DNA from: JACQBY01 sp041486115
Lineage (GTDB): Bacteria > Nitrospirota > Nitrospiria > JACQBW01
Direction of reading: 5' to 3'
Assembly: GCA_041486115.1 (NCBI GenBank)
Contig: JBGPKT010000063.1
Coordinates: 1-13,386 of the forward strand
Length of the DNA: 13,386 bases
Shown here: positions 1 through 6,685 of the stretch, in pieces
Position numbering within the stretch: position 1 is the stretch's first letter
How the letters are laid out: each line of letters begins with the position of its first letter
Made by a program: the position numbers and the translations under genes
The notes under the pieces: generated by a model
What the model was told of the DNA's origin: nothing
Database searches by the model: none
The model's input: the letters and a program-made list of their open reading frames with translations, nothing else

Positions 1-1035
1 CGTAATATGCGGGGTGACTACCAGTTCCAGCTTGGCGCTAATCGTGGTCACGCCGCTGGTCGCAGAAGAGCCGGTCGCAGATCCGCCGCTGCTTACGCCG
101 CTTGTAATCAGCGTGGCTGTGGGAATTAAAATTTCAGAACCGCTTGAAATCCGGGCTTCTTTGTTATCCAGCGTCAATATCTTGGGGTTTGATAAAATTT
201 TTCCTTTGCCGGTATCTTGCATGGCCGACAACTGCAAGTCTAACAGGAGGTTATTGGCGATATTAGCATAGGTGAACCCCAGGGACCCTCCGGATCCAGG
301 CCCGACCAAAGCCGGAAGGTTGACCGCAAACGGAGCGCCACTCATGCCTGTCCCCCCGCCCAAAGTACCCCCGGCCATCGTCATATTCCCTCTGGTGTAG
401 GAGCCTCCCCATTGAATCCCCAGTTCTCTCGTAAAATTCGTACTGGCCTCGACAATTCTCGCTTCAATCATCACCTGCGGCGTCCTGGTATCGAGGGTCT
501 TGACTAAATCGGCGATTCTATCCACATTTTCAGGAATATCTTTTATGATTAATGTATTTGATCTGACAACGGTAGAAATATTCCCTTTTTTGGTTAATAA
601 GCCTCTCACCGATTCCTGGAGTTCTTTCACGCTGGCATAACTGACCGGAATCATCCGGGTCACTAAATCTTCTTCCCCCTCGGGAGATACCGGTTTTGAA
701 ACGGTCAGGATCGATCCGTTTTTACTGGCCCAGAGATTCTGGTTTTTCAAGATCGCTGCCAGCGCCTCATTCAGGCTCACGTTTTTAAAACTTAACGTCA
801 CCTTCCCTTTTACCTCCTCGCGGATGATAATGTTCAACTGATTCTCTTGCCCGATTGCCCGGAGGACATCTTTAATATCCGCCTCCCTGAATTCAAGAGA
901 AAAATGGGGAATCCCCTCCCGGCCTTCTCCCAGGGGGGAAATTCGGACGATCTGCTCCTGACACCAGGCATTATCAATAAACAGCAGAATTAGCCCGAAA
1001 CAGAACAACAAGATCAAACGCTCTGATTTTTTCAT
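1..1035 (-). CDS. pilQ: Type IV pilus secretin PilQ/MshL, 3' end cut by window edge
   Basis: Outer-membrane secretin channel through which the pilus exits. Reading the minus strand from the ATG at 1035 gives 345 open codons to the window edge. Residues 1-25 form a signal peptide (KKSER, hydrophobic core, then NAWC-QE). A short STN/N0-type domain follows around residues 43-90 (HFSLEFREADIKDVLRAIG), then an N1-type domain. The secretin core starts near VMIEARIVEAS and includes ILSNPKILTLDNKEARI and, at the very edge, LELVVTPHI, all family hallmarks. No AMIN domain is present, so it is shorter at the N terminus than proteobacterial PilQ and closer to MshL. An in-frame ATG at 1056 would overlap the pilP stop as ATGA, matching the rest of the operon. 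The 1035 start was chosen because AAGGA lies 8 nt before it. A Ser/Gly-rich stretch sits between ILIPT and the LELVVTP strand. The C-terminal third is not in the window. Confidence 0.93.
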   Translation of the reverse strand, partial: MKKSERLILLFCFGLILLFIDNAWCQEQIVRISPLGEGREGIPHFSLEFREADIKDVLRAIGQENQLNIIIREEVKGKVTLSFKNVSLNEALAAILKNQNLWASKNGSILTVSKPVSPEGEEDLVTRMIPVSYASVKELQESVRGLLTKKGNISTVVRSNTLIIKDIPENVDRIADLVKTLDTRTPQVMIEARIVEASTNFTRELGIQWGGSYTRGNMTMAGGTLGGGTGMSGAPFAVNLPALVGPGSGGSLGFTYANIANNLLLDLQLSAMQDTGKGKILSNPKILTLDNKEARISSGSEILIPTATLITSGVSSGGSATGSSATSGVTTISAKLELVVTPHIT

Positions 1036-1052
1036 AGTCCATATCCTTTTTT

Positions 1053-1418
1053 TCATTGGCTTTCCGATAAAAAAGGGAGGATTCGAAGCTCTTTGGTTCC
1101 AAAACCCCCTTTTAAAATGACACGATCCTCTTCGATCTTATAAACCGTTCCACCCTCCACCCGATTCCCTTCAGAAACAATCTGATTGTTCAAAATGGCG
1201 GTTTTCCCCCCTGTTTTTCCGACAATAATACCGGTTAATCTCCACTGTTCCACATGAACGACCGAGGGGGCTGAATGATTTAATACCTTTTTTTTGGGAA
1301 GGTGAAAGGGGTCGGGATTATGATCCAGCTGCTCGGACGCTGGGGCCCCGATCACGGGATAAATATTGAGTAAAAATATCAATGTTCCAAACAAAAAAGG
1401 GAGAATTCGTTTTTTCAT
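1053..1418 (-). CDS. pilP: PilP-like pilus assembly protein
   Basis: A 121-residue periplasmic protein that should couple the PilN/PilO inner-membrane complex to the secretin. An N-terminal hydrophobic segment (about residues 4-24, ending PVIGAPA) looks like a signal peptide without a lipobox cysteine, whereas classical PilP is a lipoprotein. After a short linker, residues 58-115 (WRLTGIIVGKTGGKTAILNN, then a VSEGNRVEGGTVYKIEED stretch) have the small beta-sandwich pattern of the PilP/GspC homology region. It is shorter than Pseudomonas or Neisseria PilP (about 175 residues). The ATG overlaps the upstream pilO stop by 4 nt (ATGA) and has AAGG immediately before it. Assignment rests on the HR-like pattern plus its position between pilO and the secretin. 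Confidence 0.82.
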   Translation of the reverse strand: MKKRILPFLFGTLIFLLNIYPVIGAPASEQLDHNPDPFHLPKKKVLNHSAPSVVHVEQWRLTGIIVGKTGGKTAILNNQIVSEGNRVEGGTVYKIEEDRVILKGGFGTKELRILPFLSESQ

Positions 1419-2011
1419 CCTTCGTCCTTTTTGATCCGGGTTAAAACCAGTAATTCCGCGTTGATAAAAGGAGTTTCATTTTCAAGGGTTTCTATTTTAA
1501 CCCGTTCAATTTTAACCGGCTGCGGAAAATGGTCCAATCTGGAAAGGTAAGGGACCATCTCTCTAAATTGCGTTTTCACTTTAACCTGTACCGTTAATAA
1601 AACATCTTTTTTCCCTTCGGTGAGCGACACGGGCCGGAAAGAGATCACCTCAACCGATTGTCCCGCCGATGAGAGGGTCATTTTTTCCAATACCTGGGAC
1701 ATTTTTCGTTCATTAGCGGTCAAATGATCGGCCGAAAGGGCTCTTTCTTGAATACGGGCATTGATTTGTTTTACTTCTTCGTTCATTCGGGCGATATTTT
1801 TTTCTTTTTCAGCCACCCTGTTTTTTATCTGGACCTCTTCCGTCCTTAATAGGATTAAGTCACGATTTTTTGAGTTGAAAAACAGGCCGCCGGTAACTAT
1901 GATCAGAAGGGTTAACGCCACTCCCAGATAAATCGGGTCTCTGTAGATTTTCCCTAAAACGGGATAGGGCTTAAACACCGTCAAATGAGTCATATTTTGT
2001 AAAAAGGTCAA
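1415..2011 (-). CDS. pilO: PilO-like inner-membrane alignment protein
   Basis: Bitopic inner-membrane protein that pairs with PilN in the T4P alignment subcomplex. The 198 residues comprise a short cytoplasmic stretch, one membrane helix (about 27-46, LGVALTLLIIVTGGLFF), a charged coiled coil (about 50-95) and a C-terminal ferredoxin-like region (about 115-190) with the MVPYLSRLDHFPQPVKIERV pattern typical of PilO. The longest reading starts at a TTG at 2011 that overlaps the pilN stop as TTGA. An ATG at 1993 (residue 7) is an alternative, leaving MTHLTVFKPY at the N terminus. No strong Shine-Dalgarno sequence separates the two, and coupling to pilN translation is likely. Its length is normal for PilO (about 200). 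Confidence 0.88.
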   Translation of the reverse strand: MTFLQNMTHLTVFKPYPVLGKIYRDPIYLGVALTLLIIVTGGLFFNSKNRDLILLRTEEVQIKNRVAEKEKNIARMNEEVKQINARIQERALSADHLTANERKMSQVLEKMTLSSAGQSVEVISFRPVSLTEGKKDVLLTVQVKVKTQFREMVPYLSRLDHFPQPVKIERVKIETLENETPFINAELLVLTRIKKDEG

Positions 2012-2559
2012 TTGATTTTTCCCGTTATCTCAAAATGAATATAATGATCTTCTGGAGCTTCCCCTTTCAGGGTATAAATAAGCCGGATATGCGAAAAGAG
2101 CGGTTGGCGCTCAAGCCGGGACAACAACAGCGTTACAGAGGCATAGGTCACCGCAAAACCGTTGAATTTAATTTCCTTAAACGCCGGTTGATCGGTTCCC
2201 TCTTTTTTTACCCCTCCTTCAATACTTTTTAGCCATGCCCCTTCGGGGACGATCGAGCCGGCCACTTTTAAAATGTCAATCCAGCGGATCGCTTCCTGAA
2301 ATGAGCCTTCATTTTCCGCCTGGCCGTTTTTTTGAATAAACAATGTAAGATCCTGCTCAACTTTTGAACGCTCCGCGAATGTCGCATTGAGTTTTGTGAG
2401 TTCGATTTTCGTATTCTTCAATTCGATGGCTTTTGCCCCGATCATCCATCCCAGCCCTAAAATCAAACAGATCAGCCACCCTGCCGCCAATTTGGGTTTG
2501 ATTTTCCTCAGAGGATCAAAAATAAATTCATCCGTAATTAAATTTATTTCTCTCTTCAT
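2008..2559 (-). CDS. pilN: PilN-like inner-membrane alignment protein
   Basis: Partner of PilM and PilO in the inner-membrane alignment complex. The N terminus MKREINLITDEF carries the INL motif that in PilN proteins binds a groove of cytoplasmic PilM. A membrane helix follows at about residues 24-46 (LAAGWLICLILGLGWMIGAK), then a coiled coil and a periplasmic ferredoxin-like domain with the family phrase IVPEGAWLKSIEG and a later LSRLERQPLFSHI. At 183 residues the size is normal. ATG overlaps the pilM stop by 4 nt and the end overlaps pilO by 4 nt, so it is an inner gene of a translationally coupled operon. Confidence 0.9.
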   Translation of the reverse strand: MKREINLITDEFIFDPLRKIKPKLAAGWLICLILGLGWMIGAKAIELKNTKIELTKLNATFAERSKVEQDLTLFIQKNGQAENEGSFQEAIRWIDILKVAGSIVPEGAWLKSIEGGVKKEGTDQPAFKEIKFNGFAVTYASVTLLLSRLERQPLFSHIRLIYTLKGEAPEDHYIHFEITGKIN

Positions 2560-3656
2560 GCCGGCTGCTCCGGAATTTTACCCCGCAAAGCCAGGCCGAC
2601 GGAGGAAGCCCAGAGCGAGCTGACCGGGTTCAGTTCCTTAAGAAGACCGGCCGGACCGGTCATAGAAGAGAAAGGGTTTTCAAGAACCACCGGAAAATCA
2701 AACTGGGTTTCGACGTAGTCCCGGAATCCGGGCATGAGAGGAGTTCCACCCATTAAAATCATCTTGTTGATCAGACCTTCCCGAAACTGTGTCCGGTAAT
2801 AATCTATCGATCGCTGAACTTCCAAAACCATCCGGTCTATTTCCCCTTTGATCGCTCCCTCGGTTTCTGGGTCGGAAAACCCTCCTTCTTTTTTAAGGAT
2901 TTCCGCCTCTTCGAAAGAAACCGATTTTTTTTCCATAATCGCCCGTGTGAGGCCGTTTCCTCCCAGGTAGATCTGACGGGTAAACCGCAGCACCCTTTCG
3001 CAGGAAATATTGACCTCCATTTTGGAGGAACCGATGTCGATAAAAACAATCTCCTGGTTCATCTCGCCGGGATGGTTAAATTCGACGACTTTCAATAAAG
3101 CGAGCGGATTGACATCCATGAGACGGGGATAAATTCCCGCTTTCCACAAAACGCCCAAACCTTCGGATAGGTCGCTTTTGTCAACGGCAACCAGAATAAT
3201 TTCGAGAATATTTTGATTTCCTTCAGCTTTTTTTTGCAGAACCGCATAATCCATTACCCGTGTCTCTATCGGCTCTGTGATCAGTTTTTTGGCTTCCCAC
3301 CGGACAGCCTCATCCAGTTCATTTTCGGGCATGACGGGAAATTTCAGATAGCGGATAAAAGGGGGCCTCCCCGCATAATTCATCACGATTTGATCTTTTT
3401 TCATGGCATGGTTTTTAAAAATGGACTTCAAGCCGATCACTTTTTCAGCCTCATAAAAGCCGCCTCTATTTCCGGCATCGGCTTCTCCGGATTCGGAATC
3501 GAGAGGTCGTTGATCGGTACTCCGGCGATTTCTGGGAGAGAGGGGGATAAGGGCGGCATAATCGAGAGAAAGCTTGTTTTCTTTTTTTGAAACGATAGAA
3601 AGCTTGATACTCGAATCTCCGATATCCAATCCCATAAGCGGATGATTATAATTCAC
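2556..3656 (-). CDS. pilM: Type IV pilus assembly ATPase-like protein PilM
   Basis: Cytoplasmic actin/FtsA-like protein that nucleates the PilN/PilO complex. Of 366 residues, the phosphate-1-like motif is at 8-18 (MGLDIGDSSIK). A second nucleotide-binding loop is IDIGSSKMEV at 206-215, followed by AEILKKEGG near 251 and the adenosine-loop type LMGGTPLMPGF at 301-311. The C-terminal SVGLALRGK is also typical. The only unusual part is a charged, probably disordered loop at about 41-65 (PRNRRSTDQRPLDSESGEAD), where relatives have a shorter turn. The start is GTG at 3656, overlapping the upstream HTH gene stop as GTGA, so the two are translationally linked. First of the pilM-N-O-P-Q run. Confidence 0.95.
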   Translation of the reverse strand: MNYNHPLMGLDIGDSSIKLSIVSKKENKLSLDYAALIPLSPRNRRSTDQRPLDSESGEADAGNRGGFYEAEKVIGLKSIFKNHAMKKDQIVMNYAGRPPFIRYLKFPVMPENELDEAVRWEAKKLITEPIETRVMDYAVLQKKAEGNQNILEIILVAVDKSDLSEGLGVLWKAGIYPRLMDVNPLALLKVVEFNHPGEMNQEIVFIDIGSSKMEVNISCERVLRFTRQIYLGGNGLTRAIMEKKSVSFEEAEILKKEGGFSDPETEGAIKGEIDRMVLEVQRSIDYYRTQFREGLINKMILMGGTPLMPGFRDYVETQFDFPVVLENPFSSMTGPAGLLKELNPVSSLWASSVGLALRGKIPEQPA

Positions 3657-3898
3657 CGTTTTTTTCCTTTGACTTCATTGATTTCGTTTATAGCCTGCTC
3701 GTAAGCCGACCGGTGCCGGTATCCTTTTTTCAGGTATTTCCAGATGATTTCAATTTTTAGGCAATCTTCTTTTGAATAATCCCTCGATTCCAGATCGCCC
3801 ATCGGAATCCGTTTGGGCGAAACATATCCTTTTTGCTCCAGATAATAGAGTTTATGGCGTGGAATTTTAATTTTTTTTAAAATTTCAGAAGTTCGCAT
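3653..3898 (-). CDS. Small MerR-type HTH protein leading the pilM operon
   Basis: An 81-residue protein with a MerR-like winged helix-turn-helix: TSEILKKIKIPRHKLYYLEQ (residues 3-22) forms the HTH, and KGYVSPKR with RDYSKEDCLKIEII forms the wing and following helix. The ligand-binding C-terminal domain of full MerR proteins is missing. Only a short basic helix ending EVKGKKR follows, so dimerisation through a long coiled coil is unlikely. It is the first gene after a 136-bp non-coding gap and overlaps pilM by 4 nt, so it probably controls or autoregulates this operon, or acts as a small DNA-binding accessory. That role is inferred from position only. ATG 3898 has only a weak upstream GGA. Confidence 0.85.
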   Translation of the reverse strand: MRTSEILKKIKIPRHKLYYLEQKGYVSPKRIPMGDLESRDYSKEDCLKIEIIWKYLKKGYRHRSAYEQAINEINEVKGKKR

Positions 3899-3977
3899 AT
3901 TTGAGTTTGTCCGGCGTTTTGGTGTTTAAAAACAGTAAGAGTTTTAAATTTAACTTTCTACAGTTGAATTCAATTTA

Positions 3978-3998
3978 AAAGGCTCAATATGAGCCTTT
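3978..3998 (-). terminator. Terminator-like hairpin after the minor-pilin operon
   Basis: AAAGGCTCA and TGAGCCTTT form a 9-bp perfect stem with a 3-nt loop, 37 bp beyond the stop of the propeller minor-pilin gene. On the minus strand it is followed by TTTTAAATT, a short, impure T run, so termination may be partial. The remaining sequence of this gap (3899-3977) is AT-rich. It contains a TTGAAT/TAAATT pair with a 15-bp spacer that is too poor to call a promoter, though a start for the HTH-pilM operon would be expected here. Confidence 0.55.
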
Positions 3999-4034
3999 GA
4001 CTTTAAAGATACCGCCTAATCTGAATTTGTCAAA

Positions 4035-5699
4035 TCACTGAAGCACTTCCTGCCAGGAGATATTCGGGCGTTTAGGCCCGAAGATAAATACACTATTTAA
4101 TTGGTTCGTCGTCACTACGCCGCTTTGAGAGTCCTTTAACCATGTTGTTCCGCCCCAGTGAATCAGAAGCCCATTGCTACCAACAGCCCAGCAATCAGCG
4201 GTGGTCACACAGGTAACAGACCTAAGGGTAAGATTGATGTTCAAAGCCGTATTGTCTTGAACTGACCAGACCGCTCCATTCCAGTGAATTGTAAGCGGCC
4301 TCCGGCTCGCGGCACCTCCGGCATTCCCCACCGCCCAACAATCACTTGAAGTAATACAGGTAATCGATCTCAGGGTCACGCCTACCGGCGAAGCGGCCGA
4401 CGCCCAGGTACCATTATAACGAATGATAGTGCCATTGCTACCTACCGCCCAGCAATCATTTGCTGCGACACAGGTTATGGCTCTTAACGTGTTGTTTGTA
4501 ATAGAAATGCCACAACCGGATGCTGAGCTCGCTATCGTACAGGTGCCGCTCTGGGCATCAGAATACCATCTCACCGGGGTCAAATAAATTATAGTACCAT
4601 TTGCTCCTACCGCCCAGCAGGTGGCAGAGCCGTTACAATAGACCCCGTTGAGATTTTGATTAATGTTGAGATTTGAATTGGAATCGGCCCAGAGAGAGGT
4701 TGTCCCATTCCAGTAGAGGGTCTGAGGTTGATTTGCCGCAACTCCACCCGCATCTCCAACCGCCCAGCCATCTAAATAAGAGTTCATAAAAATGCCTCTA
4801 AGGGCCAGGGTGGCTGCCGCCCCTAATACATAATTCGACCATGGCAATGACCCATTCCAACGGATCATGTTGTTATTTCCCGTTCCCCCATTATCAGATG
4901 TTGCCCAACCATCAGCAGGAGAGGTCAAATAAACGGAGGTTAAATTCCCGAGGTTTGGGGGAGCGTTCCCAGTCTGATTTGTCCAGACGGAACCATCCCA
5001 TCGTAACATGGTCGGATGTGTTGTGCCGCCACCAACTGTTCCTACAGCCCACCCCACCTGAAGAACATCGGCCATGCTAATCACCCGTTGATTGGTTCCG
5101 GCGCCTATTGTTGGCACTCCCCCGGTAGAAGTTAACGTACATTGAGTTTGGGCAATCCGAGTTCCACCTGAATGGGCTGACGTGGTACTTCCCTCAGCTC
5201 CCCGGATCGCCCCAAAAAAAGCGGTAGCACTTAAGGAGGTATAGTTAATTTTTTCCTTATCAATCATTATCTGGCCGAATGAAGCGTATCCATCGGTCGA
5301 TAAACTAACCGATGTTGTAGGTATCGTGGTAACTAAATTATTAATTCCGCCGGCAGATAAAGTTGTCGGAGTCAGCGTATTGTTTAGAACCGACGTAACC
5401 TTAAATTGTCCGTTGCATAATGGAGTCGGGGTGCTAAATATTGTATTAACTGAACTTGCCCCCGTATCGCAGGTGTAGGTTGTTTGTGTTCCATCCTCTC
5501 TATTTAATAAATATCTTCCGGCTCTTTCCAATCCTCCTTCGGCGATATAAAGGGCCTTGCTGGAGTAGACCTCATTGACCGATTGAGTCAAATTGGTAGA
5601 AGAAAGGGACAAAAAGATTACCCCCATAAACGCGATTACTACCATCAAAAAGATCACGGCGAGAAGCGCCACCCCCGATTGATTTTCGCGAATCACCAT
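4035..5699 (-). CDS. PilX/MshP-type minor prepilin with C-terminal WAVG beta-propeller
   Basis: 554 residues, more than twice the usual size of PilX/MshP-type prepilins. Residues 1-9 form a class III leader (MVIRENQSG), then VALLAVIFLMVVIAFMG, the membrane/assembly helix. Position +5 is not Glu, as in PilX and GspK proteins. EVYSSKALYIAEGGLERA (43-60) is the classic PilX_N stretch. Residues about 136-184 carry an INYTS...FFGAIRGAEGSTTSAHSGGT segment resembling a small module seen in other surface and tail proteins. From about 209 to the end, seven WAVG-type repeats (starting at 216, 264, 311, 361, 416, 454, 503) are spaced 38-55 residues apart and alternate with RWNG/HWNG strands, the pattern expected of a seven-bladed propeller. 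Start ATG overlaps the upstream stop (TAATG), with AGAGGA before it. Likely role: tip subunit or adhesin (inference). Confidence 0.9.
   Translation of the reverse strand: MVIRENQSGVALLAVIFLMVVIAFMGVIFLSLSSTNLTQSVNEVYSSKALYIAEGGLERAGRYLLNREDGTQTTYTCDTGASSVNTIFSTPTPLCNGQFKVTSVLNNTLTPTTLSAGGINNLVTTIPTTSVSLSTDGYASFGQIMIDKEKINYTSLSATAFFGAIRGAEGSTTSAHSGGTRIAQTQCTLTSTGGVPTIGAGTNQRVISMADVLQVGWAVGTVGGGTTHPTMLRWDGSVWTNQTGNAPPNLGNLTSVYLTSPADGWATSDNGGTGNNNMIRWNGSLPWSNYVLGAAATLALRGIFMNSYLDGWAVGDAGGVAANQPQTLYWNGTTSLWADSNSNLNINQNLNGVYCNGSATCWAVGANGTIIYLTPVRWYSDAQSGTCTIASSASGCGISITNNTLRAITCVAANDCWAVGSNGTIIRYNGTWASAASPVGVTLRSITCITSSDCWAVGNAGGAASRRPLTIHWNGAVWSVQDNTALNINLTLRSVTCVTTADCWAVGSNGLLIHWGGTTWLKDSQSGVVTTNQLNSVFIFGPKRPNISWQEVLQ
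4077..5075 (-). repeat. Seven imperfect repeats encoding propeller blades
   Basis: Within the propeller minor-pilin gene, a unit of roughly 115-165 bp recurs seven times. Each encodes (C/G)WA(V/T)(G/S), a Gly-rich turn and an aromatic R/H/Y-W-N/G-G strand. At the DNA level the best-conserved copies share a GCCCAACA/GCCCAGCAATCA core (around 4187, 4335 and 4447). Copies one to three are diverged and lack the paired cysteines of copies four to seven, suggesting unequal age or two amplification rounds. Confidence 0.75.
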
Positions 5700-6202
5700 T
5701 AAAATCCTCTCGGATGAACCGTGATCTGCAAAGGAAGCGTCTCCCCCCCTTGAATGGGAATTATATTAAGAGTCATGTTCCAGATAGCGGAACAGGAGGA
5801 GGGGGGAATCGTAATAACCGCCCCGGAAGAATCAGAATAGGTAAAGGAAAAACTGCTCAGATTATCCGCAAGAATGTTGCCCCCGTCGGTCAAGGTGGTT
5901 GTTCCGTTATAAATGTACGTCATTGAGTTTTCTTGAATATCGGTAAAACTCAATGTGGTGGCGGTGCACGTTGAGACGGCCGACGGGTTTTTGATCATCC
6001 GGATTTCTCTCGCCATCCGTTCCAGTGCCAGACGCCCCTGGTTTAAAGCCGCGGAATAATTGTCTTCTTTCTGATACGTTTTGGCCGCCTGGCCAATCAG
6101 GAGACTTGCGGTCATCGCAATTAATCCTATCAGGACGATGACAATGACCAACTCCACCATGGTAAATCCCTTTTGGTTTTGGAAGGGTTTAATCAGGCCC
6201 AT
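5699..6202 (-). CDS. PilW/MshO-like minor prepilin
   Basis: 167-residue prepilin. The leader is MGLIKPFQNQKG, with cleavage expected after G12. The mature protein begins FTMVELVIVIVLIGLIAMTA, with Glu at +5. Following the helix, NQGRLALERMAREIRMIKNP is the hallmark of PilW/GspJ/MshO-type subunits. The remainder is beta-rich with two Cys (CTA near 103 and SSCSA near 139), possibly a disulfide. It begins directly after the stop of the preceding minor prepilin (TAA then ATG), with AGGAAG inside that gene as Shine-Dalgarno, and its stop overlaps the propeller gene start. Probably a minor pilin of the tip or initiation complex, placed in the MshO position of an MSHA-like series. Confidence 0.87.
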   Translation of the reverse strand: MGLIKPFQNQKGFTMVELVIVIVLIGLIAMTASLLIGQAAKTYQKEDNYSAALNQGRLALERMAREIRMIKNPSAVSTCTATTLSFTDIQENSMTYIYNGTTTLTDGGNILADNLSSFSFTYSDSSGAVITIPPSSCSAIWNMTLNIIPIQGGETLPLQITVHPRGF

Positions 6203-6604
6203 TTAATAACTTCCTATTAAAGTCGCGAGGGTGAGGGTTCCAGCGTTTGAGGTCATGGTCACCGTGACGTTTTTATAATTGGTGGGTCCCGCTACGATAG
6301 TGTTTAATGCAGCAGGATTGACGTATCCGACGCTGAGAACCCTTGTAAATGTTGCTGTTCCAAGAACGGGATTATCCGTTGTATTACCAACAGCGATGCT
6401 ATTAAATCCATTTAAGGCTCTATTGGCGATGGTCTGATCCATCTTTTCCTGAGCCAGCTCTGACGCCTGAATCATGACAGAAGGGTCACCATTGCTCTGC
6501 GAATAGGTCTTAAACATGGCCATAAGACCAGACGTTAAAATGGCCAGTAAAACAATGGTAATAATCACTTCAATCAGGGTAAATCCGCGCTGGTTTCCGG
6601 TCAT
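6203..6604 (-). CDS. PilV/MshD-like minor prepilin
   Basis: 133-residue prepilin with a very short leader (MTGNQRG) and mature start FTLIEVIITIVLLAILTSGL, Glu at +5. ASELAQEKMDQTIANR after the helix is typical of GspI/PilV/MshD subunits. The C-terminal half is a Thr/Asn-rich beta region with no cysteine. ATG 6604 is preceded by GAGGG at 7-nt spacing. It heads a run of three tightly joined minor-prepilin genes, and a candidate promoter lies in the 81-bp gap upstream. Confidence 0.87.
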   Translation of the reverse strand: MTGNQRGFTLIEVIITIVLLAILTSGLMAMFKTYSQSNGDPSVMIQASELAQEKMDQTIANRALNGFNSIAVGNTTDNPVLGTATFTRVLSVGYVNPAALNTIVAGPTNYKNVTVTMTSNAGTLTLATLIGSY

Positions 6605-6645
6605 CTATCAACCCTCAAATATCTCCTATTACAAGATATATTTTA

Positions 6646-6673
6646 AGTGTATCGCTTTATGGAAAACCGTCAA
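6646..6673 (-). promoter_or_regulatory. Candidate sigma70 promoter for the three minor-prepilin genes
   Basis: On the minus strand TTGACG (6673-6668) and TACACT (6651-6646) are separated by 16 bp, giving 5/6 and 4/6 matches to the consensus boxes. They lie in the gap between the GspH-like gene stop and the PilV-like ATG, with an expected start near 6640 and a leader of about 35 nt. This would uncouple the last three minor prepilins from the upstream gene. Confidence 0.4.
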
Positions 6674-6685
6674 GTTTGGGGTTAG

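Noticed and set aside
14..271. 85-codon plus-strand open frame at the left edge
   Set aside because: It is antisense to the secretin reading frame, which carries unmistakable PilQ motifs through the same bases.
4035..5699. CRISPR-like or tandem DNA repeat array
   Set aside because: The repetition is imperfect, in frame and encodes propeller blades. There are no constant direct repeats with unique spacers.
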